A stretch of 64,000 nucleotides of DNA from Oscheius tipulae (taxonomy: Eukaryota > Nematoda > Chromadorea > Rhabditida > Rhabditidae). The translations under genes and the position numbers were made by a program. The stretch covers positions 4,898,001 to 4,962,000 of the forward strand of contig JASJZH010000006.1 in NCBI GenBank assembly GCA_037178975.1, written 5' to 3'. This document shows positions 36,500-52,533 of this stretch, one piece after another. Within the stretch, counting starts at the first letter, position 1. Each line of letters opens with the position of its first letter. The notes beneath the pieces are model-generated. The model did not search any database, was not told the DNA's origin, and saw only the letters and a list, made by a program, of their open reading frames with translations.

Positions 36500-39246
36500 C
36501 TACTTGTTCATTGGGGCTTTTGGCTGTTGCGGTGGAGGTTGGGATGAGATGAAGGGAGGTATTTGTGTTTTTGACTCTGTAGGGGTTTTGGGGTGTTCTG
36601 TTGAAGAAGTTTGTTTCGATGGGGTACCAGAATCGATTTCACCAAGCTGAAGTTAGTATTGAAGAGCCTTATTATAAACTGTTACCGTGGCTGACATAGG
36701 CTCTTCGAGGATAGCGTTTGACATCACCTTGTTTGCCGCTTCAATTTGGTCCTCTTTCCTCAAAGTTTCAACCATTGAAGCTAGTTGGGTGGCAGAAATA
36801 GGCACATTGTTGTGCTTCTCAAGAAGATCAATGACCTGAAAAGCAATTTTTAATCAGAATCATATGAGTATACCTGTAAGATGAGCTTTCCATCGATAAC
36901 TCCATCTTTGTCTTCATCCAACGACTTCAACAGATCGGTAATTCTGTTCTTTCTGTCCTCGTCTCCATTTTTCATGGCAGACAGTTTGTCGATCAAATCC
37001 TGGATACGGACTTGCTTCTCCCTACAAAATGAGTGATAGAAATAACGAATAATCTGGCTTACTGTTTCTTTGTGACTTCTTCTGGCACCGCGGGATCAGC
37101 AATTAGCTCAGTTACATTTTTCTTCTCCTCTTCAAGCTTGGTGACAAGGTTATCCACGTTTTCGATCATCGTGTTCAGTTTTGACCTCAAACGCTTAGCA
37201 ACCTTCGTCTCAGAGAAGGCACCGTCAATAGTATTGATCTCAACCAGATCCTAAAATAACAGTCGACTACAAAAATCATAAAATCGTACCTCTGAGTGTT
37301 CGATGGCTTTCTCTTTCAAATCGAGCAGATCACTCTTGGCTCCGTGAATCGCACCACCAGTAAGAACTTCCTCAATAGACGAAAGATCCTTGGGATCGAG
37401 CTTGACTTCCTCTGGCTTCTCTGCCCTCTTAGCAGTGCTTTCTACCAGTGCCTGCAAGAATGAGAAATTAACTTAAAACTAGCCAAAACTTACTCTAACA
37501 TCTTTCAAGCTGTCTTTCACCATCTGTTGGGCTTCGGCCAGCTCTTGGGATACAGCTAGAGAAATAGGAACGTGCTCCCGAGCGGCCTCTTTAGCCTTTT
37601 CTTCCACAGCAGCTTCGTCAGCTTTGGCTTTTTCAAACTTCTTCTGCTGTTCTTCCAACTTCTTCTTCGATTCTTCCTCCATCTGCTTCTCCTTGGCAAT
37701 AGCGTCTTCGATCGCCTTGACTAGAACAATCCTTTCCTTGTAGTCTATTTGCCCTCCTTCCATTTCAGTCAATCTTTGACGAGTATGTTCCGCAATACCT
37801 AAAGTTTGCATTGAATATGTTCAGTTTGCATCTTACCTTCAGGCAAGCTCTGTACAAGAGTTTTGAGCCGATCAGTGAAACTGATATCTTCAGGAAGATA
37901 CAAAGTTCTTGATAGAAGAAGAAATGAGGGTGGAACCTTGTCGTTCAAAGAGAGCTCGAGCCATTGCTTCAACTAAACCGAAATAATAAAACAAGATTAT
38001 CTGTACTAACTTGTTGTCTAAGACGGTCCTCGCTCAAACCAACGGCTCTCATTCCGCGAGCTCGGCATGCATGCTGGAGATCCAGCGTATTTAAAGCATC
38101 GACTCCACCTTCTGCTGCTATTTGCTGAAACGCATTGTTTCATAGATCTCTAAATTGCTAAACCTTGTCATCTGCCTTCAACTCCCTGAGTTTCATGTTG
38201 AGTTGGAACCTGAGGATCTCTGGCGACCCGAGCGGTTGAATCACAAGAAGTCGGCACAAAGCTCTGAACCGAACTATTGTCCAAAAGTTAAAGGCTTTAA
38301 AGGTCACCTCAGTTGACTCATACTGAGATTGTCCAAAGTGAGCTCATCTTCGAATAATTTAGAAAATTTGAAAATTTCTTCGTTGGACACGTATCCTCCT
38401 TCAGTTCGGACCTTTCTGATGAACCGGGCGAACTCAAGAGCTTTGGAATCGGCACCATCTTTGATCTTTGCCTTTTTTTCGAGGGCGATTTCTTCGATTG
38501 TGTCCTGAGACACCATTTTATTCAGTTATGTTACAACTTACTTGAAGAAATTTGGCCATCTCAACTTTCACTTTGACCTGCTTCTTCAACTTTTCCTCCT
38601 CTTTGCTGCTTTCTTGGAAAGTACTCGGCAACATGTTTGGGAAAAGCTTGATAAAGATGGGAAGAGCAAGCTCCATGAATGGAACGATGATAAAAATAGA
38701 GAACGGGACTAGACGGAATAGATCGGACACTGTTCGTACCTGGAGCAAACTGGGTGTAAACAGATAGAAAGAACCTACTAGTTGTTGTCTTTCACGTCTA
38801 GAAAGAGTAGCTCCTCTTAACAGCCTCCAAACGTACTTGGCACTTAGCCTTGTTTCTAAGGCCAGCAATCTGAATCCGTGGTAGTAGTGCTTCAGCTCGT
38901 GGACGATTTTCTCCTTCAAGGTCGGTTTCTTTACTTCAACATCTTTGCTGACAGGAACCTAGACATCATTGAATAGGAAACGGTTAGAAATTGAACTCAC
39001 AAGTTTCAGCTTCCGTTCCTCCTCGTCGAAAAGTTTTTGGGCATCTTCTTTTAACATGCGGAGAGTCGTTTCAATTTTGCTTCTATCTGTTGATGCATAT
39101 CGTATCACACTGACGTTCGACGCCAGCATAGGTTGCACAAATCTAAGACTGTAAGCAAGTTATTAGAAACTTAAAAAAGCATACCTTCTAGACCCGTAAA
39201 AGAGTCGGGAAACAATTTGGCCATTGGCTATGGTTTGTCGGAGCAT
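36500..39246 (-). CDS. letm-1: LETM1, mitochondrial inner-membrane cation/H+ exchanger
   Basis: Minus-strand spliced gene. The N-terminus ([20 protein letters not shown]) looks like a mitochondrial presequence. It is followed by [39 protein letters not shown], and the single membrane segment with its Pro-rich LETM signature ([19 protein letters not shown] then [15 protein letters not shown]). A ribosome-binding-like domain comes next ([67 protein letters not shown]). The C-terminal part is coiled coil ([18 protein letters not shown]) with an EF-hand-like [12 protein letters not shown] and a Pro/Gln-rich tail ending PMNK. LETM1 controls mitochondrial K+/H+ or Ca2+/H+ balance and volume. The ATG is preceded by an acceptor TTTAG. 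It converges on the polyamine oxidase gene, 207 bases apart. The symbol is by family, not checked. Confidence 0.93.
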
Positions 39247-40073
39247 GCTTCCCGTGTTGCTAAATACAAATCAGTTGTAGTGTTGAAAAAGCCGACGTTT
39301 TTCTGAAATCATATAATAAAATAAGGGTATAAGAGATTTTATGGAAGAATTCAACGGAAAGAATGTTTTAGTGTTTGACACTGGTAAACAAGTTAACGTA
39401 TGCCGTAATGGAGAAGGTTTAGAGACACTCTTTCGCCTTGTAATCTTGGGATATGGACTGTAAGAAGGGCATTCAATACTTGTTGTTCTTAACAATGAAC
39501 AAGGAGTAACAAGTGGTAAAACAGCTTTGAGTAAATTGCTGTTTGATTTGTCCGCCTGGACTTTGGTTAAAGGACTGGGTCTAACAGTAGAGCAAATTGA
39601 ACGGATATAGTACAAGGACTATAGTTTCGAAGTTGAATATTGTAGGAAATGCATTTTTCATTTGCCAAATAAATTTCTAAAAAAGAAGCTACCCTAAAGA
39701 AGTAGGGAGAAATTTAGCCCTCGGAGAATTTCAATGCAAGTTCGAGAATCACGAGAACAAGGGTTTACTAAAGCTACTGGTTTTAATTGGCTTGTATTCT
39801 GAGGCTACAAGGGCCTAATATGTCAAAAAGAAAGCAAAATATAACAGAGTTCACTTTCGCCGACAGCAGAGAAAGTGTAAATGATTTCACTTGGAGATCA
39901 CTCGCTTGCATCACCGCTCGCGTGAGTAGGAAGTGCCCGATTTCAAAACCTCTGTGTGATGTTACCAGCGGTTTTTGTCACAAGTGTCAGACATTCTTAG
40001 CTATACTCTTTATTCAAAACTCATGCGTAGATTTCGTTAACCCGAAAATTGTCTCGTAGAGAGCAATTCTTGA
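39247..40073. other. intergenic region upstream of LETM1
   Basis: No supported gene. A plus-strand frame from 39340 (MEEFNGKNVLVFDTGKQVN...) is only about 40 residues and shows no family likeness, and the antisense frame over 39271-39615 is likewise unconvincing. The region lies between the end of the GDSL gene and the start of LETM1, both on the minus strand. Confidence 0.45.
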
Positions 40074-41540
40074 TCAGCTGTTGTTCAGTGTCCTGATGAA
40101 TGGAGCATTCTAAAACATTGTCTCATTACTTTTGTTCATGGGATTTACCTTGTCCGGACATCTGAGCGAAATATCGTCATTGTTCAGTTCAGCTTTAGTA
40201 GTTTTCTTGCCAACAGGCTCTAAGAGATTGTTCCAGAAGTTTTTGCCGACAATTGCGTTTCCGTATTTCGAGAGATGAAACACGTCGTCGGCATAAAAAC
40301 TTGTGTCATACCGTCCAGCAGTCTGAATAACAAAGAATTTTGGCTGAAATCGTGGCTCACGTTTCTGAAGGAGTCTTTGATATCATCAAAGAAGCTCTGA
40401 GTAACCACTGTGAAGACGTCCGTATCAAATTTCTTCTCGTTCTGGAGTTCATAAGCTGCTCTTCTGTAGTCATTTATGACAGCGTCTCTCTGTTCGATGG
40501 ATCCGTTGCCACACGACTTGCGTTTTCTGAAACCGAGACAGTAAAACGATACGGAATCACTTACCCATCAAATATCAAAGATTTTGCTTCTATCGTCAAC
40601 TGGGAGTTCCAGATAGCCAAAATGGTGACGATTGTCCTTGGCAACCTTTTTTGCAGAATGGATACAGCTGTTTCGATATTCGACTTGTAGGTCGAGTAGT
40701 TTACGTAAGGCTTCAAATAATACTTTGAGAAGAATGGTAAAATTTTGATACCCTGTTCTTATAGCAGCTAAGATTTCCAATATCGTTTGTTCCAATGAAA
40801 ATGGTGACCAATTTCCAGTCCTTGTCGAAGTCCACCTGGAACTAACACTAGAAAAGTACAAGTGCTTTATACTTCAGAACTCTGCTTGATCTTGTAGACA
40901 AGCTCTGCTGCTTGTCGCGGTAGATCTTCGCAGGTCATACCGCCAACTGCTACGTTAAACCCTCTTTCACTTTCGCCTGTGCCGTGAGATAGACCGTGCA
41001 GATTTGGGTTCACTTGCTTCAAAATATCTGAGTTTATTATATTAAAGATATTATGCATAAAACCTCACTTCCGAGCGTTGACAGAGAAGCAAGAGACTCG
41101 TCTCCTCCAATAGAATATGAATTACCGACGAAGAGTTCTCTGCCCTCGTCGTCAAAGTTTTTGGACCCAGAGGCTACCTTAAAAACTAAAATTAACGGAA
41201 GTCAATGGGAAATTACCGTTATAGAGTCTCCTAATGATCCGAGAACTTTGATATCTGCTGGTCTAACTGCATTGACATTGGTAGGATTCGTTTCAGATGG
41301 AGCCAAAACTTCGTCATCGCAAAGAAGCTTGGATCCAAGTGACTTCATCGGCTTGTGTTCAAATCGCCCGAAAGGTTTTTTCACGTCTGGCATTGGATAC
41401 TCTAAGAAGTGAAAACAAAATTGCTTTTAACACAAACCATCAGGAGATTCATATGCCCAGAGGACAAACAGGAAAACCATAACGATGCCAATAATTAGGA
41501 GCCGAAGACGAGTCCAAAGAGTAGGGTAGTGTACTCGCAT
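40074..41540 (-). CDS. phospholipase-B-like GDSL lipase/esterase
   Basis: Minus-strand spliced gene. An N-terminal hydrophobic segment (TRLRLLIIGIVMVFLFVLWA) should act as signal anchor or uncleaved signal. The catalytic blocks of the SGNH/GDSL fold follow: IKVLGSLGDSIT (nucleophile Ser in GDSIT), FNVAVGGMTCEDLPRQA (block II Gly), WKLVTIFIGTNDIGN (GTND, block III Asn), and FYADDVFHLSKYGNAIVGKN (D-x-x-H, block V). The tail ELNNDDISLRCPDK...NAPFIRTLNNS closely resembles the C-terminus of PLB1-type repeats. It should hydrolyse acyl esters of (lyso)phospholipids or glycerides at the cell surface. One unit is present, whereas vertebrate PLB1 has four. The stop is TGA at 40074. Confidence 0.88.
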
Positions 41541-43448
41541 TGGTTGCCATTCTGTGCCTTTCTTGAAAACAATTTGAAAACAATCAAAACAAATGATTAC
41601 CTCGGTGTAGTAGACGCTATCTTGTTCCTCGTCAGCTACTCGAGTGTAGGGGAAACTCTGTATAACCTAAATCGACAGTTAAACTACCAAATAAAGTTTA
41701 CCTTTCCGGCCATTTCTTTAGTCGCGTTTCCAACGGCTGTCGGAGATTAGCGTGCAGGTGTAGATGGCCTTACGAGATCTATATGGACCAAACAGTCGAA
41801 GTACTAATCTATGTGAAAACCACGAAACTGGCAGAGCTGACTGATAATCGATATGGCCGCACAATTGAGGTAGCGCCACGTATCGGACGCGACTGTTATG
41901 GCAACGCGAGGATGCATCGCCGCCAAATAAACACGAGTCAGAGAAAGTGAACGAATTATTTTCATTTCCACGCTTAGAGCTTTTTTATCACAAGGAAAAC
42001 ACATAGGTTTGTTGAAAAGTGGGTATCAATAGAGAAATCAACGGCTGATAACAAGGGGTTAACGGATATAACCCTTCAAGAAATCAATGTCTTTTGGTAC
42101 AAATATCATAAGTAATGAAACTCGAATACCAGAATACAGTGGCTAACCAACAGCGCTAATGGTCTTTTTTAATATGAATCCCAGTGTTATCGTTATGTTA
42201 CAGCATACGGAGACCGAAAATGCTAGGCTTCACCAAGGGGCTATGTTTTCTATTCCGCTTAAAACATTTGCAAACAGTTTTTGTCATCTTTGTAGAGCTA
42301 CCAAAAGTTTAGAGAATTGAAATCCACAAGGTGTCCACATGCAAGGAACAAACCGTGGGAGGAAAGCAAAGAAGAAACTCGCTTTGTTCTCACGCAAAAC
42401 TATAGCAATATTCTAATATGGTATTAAAAGGGCCAGGAGAAACGGTAAGGAGAATGCTTGCCATATTCAGAGTTTGAATAAATCTAATTTTCTTCGATTA
42501 TGTTTCAAAGATAGACGCTCGAATAAGACGCGACAGTTTTACCACGCTTCAAAAGGATTTTGTAGAATGAGACGTTCACTGAATGTCATGCCTGTCACAG
42601 AAGGCTAGGACAATGCTGCGGAGCGTTAATGTTTATCGACTTGGAGAGAAGCGATTGTTGCATTGACAATTACTGGATTTCAACTTGGGACTGCTCTGAA
42701 AAGCGCTGGCTTTTCCGCTGCATAACACTCAAATTGTTTTTGGATCTGTAAGGAATTGTCCGAATAATGTGCAAAATCTAGTGCTGTCTGTATATTTCAA
42801 GGCGTAAGCTGCACAATTGCCCCTGCAGTTGGAGGCAACATGTTCACGGAAAGTCAATATGGATGGTGGTGTTCATATTGAACAATTTTTTTCAGACTGA
42901 CGATCACATTTCTGTCATCGTAGACGCTACAAAAAGAACAATCAAGCTTCCTGCTCTCATGGCTACGGTAGTTTTGTAAACGCTAAACCAATTTTTCTCT
43001 GCCACTAATCTCAGATATACTTGGTGATGCTAATTCTTAGGTTTCCCAGACTGAATGCATCAAGTGTTGTTGGATAAAACTTGCCGGAGGGTGGGATTTA
43101 AGAAGTTGACACACTCACTTCAGCATTAGCATCTCGAACTTTTTCTTTACAAGTACTGCAACTTGTGTAACGAATAGGTCAAAATCAAAGATCTCACTTC
43201 TCTAGTGGTTCATTTTCAGCAATTCGCAGGTCTAATCTTTCCGTTTAAGGGGACCCCATTTTGTCTAGGTCAGACAAAGCACAATCTCAGCTGACATGCA
43301 TCCAACCAAACTAATTAGTGCAAACCGGATCTGTAACAGAATATCTCTTGTCTAATTTCTATGCAAGGTCCTTTACTCCGCAAACACTATGCTTACAATT
43401 TTCTTTGGCCACCAGCTGACAATACTTTAACAGACTTTAGAGTTCGAG
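41541..43448. other. divergent intergenic region
   Basis: About 1.9 kb between the divergent GDSL and DEG/ENaC genes with no coding exon I can support. It is AT-rich and should contain both promoters. Short open frames (41529-41750 and others) have no recognisable content. Confidence 0.5.
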
Positions 43449-46400
43449 ATGGGACAGCCAGAAGTTTCTACTACGGGTAAAATAGATCTTCAAGAAGAGA
43501 GCTCCATTCCCGTACTTCGATACTTTAACGCCAAATATAAAATATGGTTTCAGTAAGAGCCTTTTATTTAAAGTTTAATGTGTCTATTCAGATTTTTGTG
43601 GGGACTACTCCTTTTCTGTTTTCTCTCTCTGACGGTTTATCAAGTCTGTGAACGAATCAACTTTTACTTCATCAAAAACCCCTTGAACACCAGAAGGATA
43701 TACGAGACTTCACAGTCGATCCGTTTTCCTAAAATTGCCATTTGCAACAAGATGCAGTTAAGGTAAGAAGGCTAGCTTTATGCAAACTTATTGCTTTCAG
43801 AGCATCCTTTGTAGCAGAACAGAATCCAGAGCTAGCCAGAGCATTGAGCACAGTATTCGAGGATGACGGGAAAGTTAGTGGACCTTTTCGTTTCTTCAAA
43901 ATAATATTCAGGTCACAAAAAAGCAAACTCTTCTGGATAGTCTGTCAGCATTCAACCATGTCAATTTGGCAGAGATTTACAAATCATCGTATCAGAAAAT
44001 TGATGACCTGTTTGTTAGGTAAGTGATGCAACTTTTGTCTTTATTTACGCCGCTCCAGTTGTGAAGTCGGCAAATCGGGGTCTTGTATGGATGATATCAA
44101 ACCTTTCTTCACATCGAACGGCCTCTGTTTTCAAGTTTCTCCAAACGTGACTGTGAGGAGACCAGGTACAATCTTACCTAACTATTTCATCACGTTCAGG
44201 CCCTGAAATCACTCTCTCAATGCTCTTGAACTTGGAAGTCCATGAGATCATCCCGGGAATGGTACCTGATCCAGGCGTCATGCTATCCGTTCAAGAAGGA
44301 GAAGCTGTGGAGTTTTCTCAAGGAATACATCTAGAGGCAGGAAAAGTTGTGACCATTCCCATCAACGAAGTTCGGAAAGTGAGGCAACAGTTTTCAAAAA
44401 CACTAATTGATTGTTTAGCTTCATCGCTATGAGCGATATTGTGGCAGACTGGCCATACCACCTTTTGCCAAGAAGGAATATTCCCTCGAGTCCTGTCAGT
44501 GGGCTACCACTATGGAGAGGGTAGAGAGGATTTGCAGCTGCCGTCCAGTCGGCAGTCCTCATAATCGATTCGTCTTACCCGGGATTAATGTGGATACTGT
44601 AGCTATGGATCAATGAAAAGCTTCTTAAGGGTACTAACTACGAAAAAGGAAGGAAGAAGATCGAGCCTTGTACAGTGAAGGAGGAACTTGTCTGTGTGCA
44701 GAAAGCTTACTCTTACTCATCCGATGCTGAAGAATGGCCACTGATAGAAAACTGCCCTGAAGACTGTCAAGAAATATCGTATCCTTCAGTAGTGTTCGGA
44801 GAGTCACTGGTAAGGCTGAATAGTTCTTTATTTTTTGGTTAAGATACCGTCAGAAGTAGCCACTTACTTACCTAGCGACTGGGATGACAACAAGGAAAAG
44901 AAAATTGCGCAATTTCAAAAGGTACTGAATGTCATCCCATTGGAAAGAATTCCCGTGGTTCGATCCTTACAAGTCCTAGCCTACCAGCTACAAGACTTTC
45001 TGGAGAATTCTTCTAGAGTACGTTGCCTAAACATCCCAAACATAAAAAATGTTCCGATATTTGGTGTTGACGGGCATTTGAATGGGACCCATTGCTTGAA
45101 GGACAGAGGATTCCGTCCTCTGGACCATGTCTTTGCTCGTATCAAGTCAGTTGAGCCGCATTGGGAAGCAGTTGCTACGTACGTGGGCGCATCCCCCTCT
45201 TAGTCGAGATTGAGTTTCAGCTATGTGAGGCACTCTTTATCTCGACAAATGAACACCACGGCAGTGTCTGTTGGACTGAAGATGAATGAAGATGGACTCC
45301 TCGGCGGATCAGATTCTAAATTTGAAGTTGACATTCCATTAGTATGGCAAAGCTAAATCCAACAATGTTTGCTAGGTAGAGGCGGCTCTGACTCAACTGA
45401 GATCTATGGAAGCCCACCTACAGCCGGAATCGATGTTCGGACTTCGTCATCTGCCACCGGATACTAGAGCAAAGCTCGTGCAAAATGGTAAATTAATCAT
45501 AGACCGGCATCACAAAGATTTAGTCGAGCCGTTTGTGAGGAGAATGCACAAGTGTTTGCTTAAACTAAGGAACAAGCCAGACATGATGGAAGAAATAGGC
45601 ACCGAATGCAGATCAGTAAGACCAAAGTTCTTGATTTTGCAAAACTCAGATTTTCACAAAACATTACGAAACTTTGATGGATGCTTACAAGTTCTACACA
45701 GCAACGGATACTACGACAGAAAACTTTACGGTAATAGAAGCAAAGCTATAGTTAACAAGTAGATACAGGGATACGAAGAGATGATTGCCAAGATTGTTAC
45801 AGCCATTCAGCGAGTGAAGTCACGAATTTACATGGCTACATGGAAAGATCATAAGATTGATTTGAAGCGGACAGAAATGCTATACAGGTTTGATATTAAA
45901 TAAACATAGTAACAACCTTCGCAGAGAGAACTCTGTGGACTACAATGAGCTAGTGGAACTCCTTAAGTTGAGAAAGGTTATTCTTTCCGACATCACTGAA
46001 ACTGTAAGGCTTTATTCCTTTCTGTGACTTGCTTTAGATTTGGAAGCTTGTTACGCATTTGGAAAGTGGATTGGAGGCAAAAAGACGATTTGAGCGACAC
46101 TTCGAATTGTCTTCACATGCAGATGAGATTGAAAAGATCAATAACGTTTTGAATTGTTTAAAAACTACAGCCGAAGCAGTTCCTTCGTTGAAGGTGACGT
46201 CATGCTTTTCATCTTTTACAGAAGTTAAGACATCACTTTTCATACGAGGAGAATGGCTGCCAAAACTACAACGATTCGTTCAAACAGCTCAGTCGTTCTC
46301 TGCTGGTCCTCAGTACGATCAGTAAGTTCACTTACTTCATGAAATATTGACTCCTAGAGTGAATCTCCTTCACATCAAACTCTATTTCGCTCATTTCAAA

Positions 46401-46613
46401 CAAGAAACCATTGTGCAGGACAGATCCTACAACCTATTCTTGCTCTTGGGTGAGAACAAAATATGAGCGAGCTAGACATCGTAAATTTCAGCCGAAATAG
46501 GAGGAACAATCGGTCTCTACGTGGGAGCTTCTGTGTTATCAGTCGCGGAAACTGTTGTTTTGTTTTTTGAAAAGAAACTTAGGACTAATGTTGTGAAACC
46601 AGTCTGTATCTAA
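43449..46613 (+). CDS. DEG/ENaC (degenerin) sodium channel subunit with a large extracellular insert
   Basis: Spliced gene of the amiloride-sensitive channel family. Exon 1 reads MGQPEVSTTGKIDLQEE...VLRYFNAKYKIWFQ. TM1 is FLWGLLLFCFLSLTVYQVCE, followed by the family's IRFPKIAICNKMQLR (FPxxTxCN region). Cys-rich extracellular stretches are YERYCGRLAIPPFAKKEY, SCQWATTMERVERICSCRP and ENCPEDCQEISYPSVVFGE. Near the end, HIKLYFAHFKQETIVQDRSY precedes TM2, IGGTIGLYVGASVLSVAETV, which holds the G-x-S selectivity region. It ends VKPVCI then TAA (46613). Between the last Cys-rich block and pre-TM2 lie some 350 residues rich in Leu/Lys/Glu (44840-46320), unusually long for this position. Subunit identity and gating stimulus are unknown. 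Confidence 0.85.
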
Positions 46614-47134
46614 TAAACTATTAGACAAAGAAGCTTACTGTAGCATGCTGAGCTAATCTACAGTATCCTTAATCCGATCAGGTGTAACACAGCAGGAGGT
46701 TTAATAAAAACGTAAAGTAAGGATCACTGCGCGCATTTCAAAAAAACGATGCAACAACCTTTTGTAGCAGTTTCCCTGCACAATCTTTTTAAAACTACTG
46801 TAGCTTTGAAGCATGATATGAATGGGCGGAAACCATACAAGTTATAGTGCTTCACAGATCCTGTTCTACTAGGAACAGTAGATGACTAATCTCCCGGCCC
46901 ACAGTGTCCTAACTGCTTCCAGAAACACGTATAAAACCAAGATGTGTCGTTTTTGTATGTTGTTTCTGAGAAGCAGTACCAGACCAGTTGAAGCAACAAA
47001 AGGATGGTAAGTGTTAGGTAATTGAGCTCCCCTCCCATTGTGCAGAGATTAGGAGAACAATGAATTGAAGGGGCGGCCGCCTTTGTTAGGACTAACAGGT
47101 GACAAGATACGGTACAAGTTCTTTTTATTCTGCT
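46614..47134. other. convergent intergenic region
   Basis: Lies between the convergent DEG/ENaC and hydroxyacid oxidase genes. No coding region. It holds AATAAA-like sites (46611, 46700) and a small imperfect inverted repeat TACTGTAG...CTACAGTA around 46636-46665. These words also occur in the arms of the 4957-5848 foldback element and could be a remnant of a related repeat. Confidence 0.45.
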
Positions 47135-48583
47135 CTATAGCTTTGAGAAGTGACTTTCGTGAACGATCAGCTGATCGCAACTTTTCATTTCCTCGAGTGA
47201 TCTCACGCCTAAAAAACGTAGCATTCATGTTTCCCATACCGTACCTGCAAGTCTCATAGTGTGCGTTAGTTCATTTTGAAGAATTATGAGCACCTCCTTA
47301 ACTCCTTCTCTTCCCTAGAGTCTTATATTTAACTGAGAGAATACGAACCTTGCAAGCTAACCCCCAAATAATTGGTCTTCCCACAAAAACTGCGCTGGCT
47401 CCTAGAGCTACTGCCTTGAAAACATCTCTTCCGTTTCTGACCCCACCGTCGAGAAAGACTGGGCATCTTCCAGCAACCGCTCTCACAACTTCTGGCAGCG
47501 CTTCAATCTGAAGAATATTGCAAATTTATAAAGTCTTTTCGGGTTACGGTGGCAGGTGCTGAGTCGAGCTGCCGACCTCCATGATTGGACACAATTATGC
47601 CGGCCACGCCATGAGCAACGGCTTCCATGGCGTCGTCACTTCTCATGACGCCTTTCACAACCAGAGGTAGCTTGGTTTTACTGCAATGGCTGAGTTATTT
47701 ACTGATGTTGCGTAACCTTTGAATCCACTGGAGCAGGTCCCAGTCTAGTTTGCTTTCAACTTGAGTTGTGACGTATTTCATCAGTCCAGATTCTCCTCCC
47801 TTCACTTTTGGCATGGTTTTGTGATCCTCCGAGTTGAAGTTAGCCAAACCCATTCCATGAGGCAGGTTAAACGCATTGCGGAGGTCTTTTAGTCTTCTTC
47901 CGAGTACAGGGGTATCAACTGCTCAGAGTTTCAAATACAAAAATTGTTTACCCGTGAGCACAATGGCAGAACAGCCGGCCTTCTCAGCTCTTACTATCAG
48001 TGCTTCAGTAGTTGCCCGTTCTTTATACACGTACAGCTGGAAAAGTCTGGTGAAATAGTCAAAATGGACACACCTGAAACCAAATCTGTCCACCATTGCT
48101 AATACATTCTTTCGCTATCGTTTCCAAGGGTACGGTTGACCAGGAACTGGCTATGAGCAAGCTACCAGCATCCGTGGCACCTAAGATAGGTTCTGTTTAT
48201 GATATTCTGATGTGAGACCTCGAACAGCGTTCAATTCGCCCTCTGGATCTGCCATTTTGTGAAAGGCTGTCGGAGCCACAGCGATTGGAAAAGAACGTCT
48301 TTTACCCAGAAATTCTGTTGAAGGGTCGATCAGCCTTACATCACGAAAGGATCTTGGTCGAATCAGCAAGCTAATTGGATTTTGAGGACACAAATGATTC
48401 AGTACCTTTCATAAGCTTTGCAATTTCTGTCAAGTGTCTTCTCCTCCTCAGAGCCGCCGTTATAGTAGTCTCTAGCTAACCTATAAGCTTTTTCTAAGAC
48501 CCAGAAATCCATAAAACCCACTTTGGGAGGCGCGACGTGGCCTCTTTCTCAAAATCGGCAACGGTCAGGAGTTTGGCAGACAT
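47135..48583 (-). CDS. peroxisomal (S)-2-hydroxy-acid oxidase (HAO1/glycolate oxidase family)
   Basis: Minus-strand spliced gene for an FMN-dependent alpha-hydroxy-acid oxidase, which oxidises glycolate or longer 2-hydroxy acids to 2-oxo acids with H2O2 release. It reads [79 protein letters not shown] (FMN region). Later come [19 protein letters not shown]-type sequence and [20 protein letters not shown], then [17 protein letters not shown]. The last exons give [20 protein letters not shown] and [20 protein letters not shown], ending FSKL then TAG. The terminal SKL is a canonical PTS1 peroxisomal import signal. The ATG is preceded by an acceptor (TTGGCAG). It lies 288 bases downstream of the cathepsin gene on the same strand, compatible with an operon. 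I recall a C. elegans homologue next to the cathepsin F gene. Confidence 0.93.
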
Positions 48584-48871
48584 TCTGCCAATGATAAGGT
48601 TTTACTGCTATCTATGTTTTGTTTTGCACGCCAGGGTCAGGGAGAATAGGGTCTAACATTTTTTGTACTGGTGACAGTTAGATTTCTCTCTGGAGCTGCA
48701 AACAGCGGGGGATTGTGCTTGGAACATCTTACGTAACCATTCGGACACTTTAAACAAGAGCAAAGAGGATTGTTCGGACCCGCCAGAGTACTCTAAACCA
48801 AACAGTGGTGAGAGCAGGCAGATTTATACAGCATTACTACAATCAACTATTCAATCGAAGAACAAAATTGA

Positions 48872-52533
<3,662 letters not shown>

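Noticed and set aside
39340-39462. plus-strand frame MEEFNGKNVLVFDTGKQVN
   Set aside because: Only about 40 residues, no recognisable domain, no splice continuation.
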